A program made the translations under genes and the position numbers. From contig OZ025884.1 of assembly GCA_964019415.1 (NCBI GenBank), positions 1,824,001-1,888,000 on the forward strand: a DNA stretch of 64,000 nucleotides, read 5' to 3'. The notes under the pieces are model-generated. The model searched no databases and was not told the origin of the DNA. It saw only the letters and a program-made list of their open reading frames with translations. Of the stretch, positions 63,347 to 64,000 are shown piece by piece; within the stretch, counting starts at the first letter, position 1, and every line of letters starts with the position of its first letter. The stretch comes from Ianthella basta. Taxonomy: Eukaryota > Porifera > Demospongiae > Verongiida > Ianthellidae.

Positions 63347-64000
63347 GTGAGTGTAGTCCAGGTGGAATGTACCAGTTGATGCACATCTACTCCAATTCCA
63401 CCTTACTGATGATATGGCCCATGAAACATGTTTTGTGTTAAACTGTGAATAACTTGTGTGCATGTGCCCCAAACTGTCCCAAAGGTGTCTGGAATGGAGA
63501 ATGTCACTGTGTACCGTGGCCATATGGGGATCTCCCCTCTGTTTCCAGCCACCCTGATCACTAGCTATTAGAGAGAGCCAACCCAGTGCCCACACACAAC
63601 ACACTCACTGTAGTAAAACATGTACCGTAAATCTCACAATTTGATAATTCTTCAAGATTGCTGTATAGTGTGAAATAGTATTATTGCCGGGCACAAAATT
63701 TGGTGGATTTGCCGCAAAAAGCTTTTGGTGGGTTTGAATTTATCAGATTCTGAGTCCTAAATACCAATGACAACAGAGCTGACCTGCACTAGACTGTAGC
63801 TACACAACATACTTTGTATAGGGCTAGAAATATTGGTGAGGAATTGAATTTGGTGGAATTTCAGAATGCTGCCAAAACTTCAAATATAATCACGGCCAAT
63901 ATTTTCCACTGTTCAGTATGTGAAATTCAAAAGAACTATAATTAGATTCATAGGAGTTGAATTGTATTCATGACTCATCATGGATTAAGCTCCCTAACTG

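Overview
The window is eukaryotic and metazoan, most likely from an early-branching animal such as a demosponge. The reasons are spliced genes with GT/AG introns, CARD-NACHT-LRR and CARD-Roc-COR proteins, a PPIB-like cyclophilin, an ARF/ARL GTPase, and a dense load of animal-type DNA transposons and Penelope-like retroelement debris. I cannot fix the species from sequence alone. Exon structures were built by hand from ORFs, splice signals, reading phase and comparison of paralogous copies.

Layout. Positions 1-2.2 kb hold a broken Penelope-like fragment and a 1.5 kb DNA transposon with terminal inverted repeats. Positions 4.4-9.5 kb (minus) hold a four-exon CARD-Roc-COR gene. From about 9.5 kb to the end runs a tandem segmental duplication. 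Each unit has a cyclophilin (plus), an NLR (minus, tail-to-tail with the cyclophilin), an ARL GTPase (minus, downstream of which is the NLR), then the next cyclophilin, which is divergent from the ARL. Unit 1 (about 9.9-30.9 kb) has CypA, NLR1 and ARL1 plus about 7 kb of unit-specific sequence. Unit 2 (30.9-44.2 kb) is dead in every member: CypB is frameshifted, NLR2 keeps only four LRR exons next to a 3.4 kb DDE transposon, and ARL2 has lost its P-loop. Unit 3 (44.2-62.3 kb) has a frameshifted CypC, an apparently intact NLR3 and an ARL3 with every exon found. Unit 4 starts at 62.3 kb and is cut by the window end.

How the genes relate. The Roc-COR gene and the NLRs start with near-identical leader and CARD exons, and they share an untranslated leader with a splice donor that also lies upstream of ARL2 and ARL3. 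One regulatory and death-fold front end has therefore been attached to two different NTPase receptor types. Introns of the NLR paralogs are nearly identical, yet the predicted beta-strand positions of the LRRs differ strongly. That is what one expects of recognition surfaces under diversifying selection. NLR1 has ATA where its paralogs have the start ATG.

Young transposons can be defined exactly because paralogous units supply empty sites: a TA-duplicating element (14.0 kb), an 8-bp-TSD hAT MITE (48.1 kb), a 9-bp-TSD fold-back element (49.7 kb) and a 127 bp insert with 15 bp repeats (13.45 kb).
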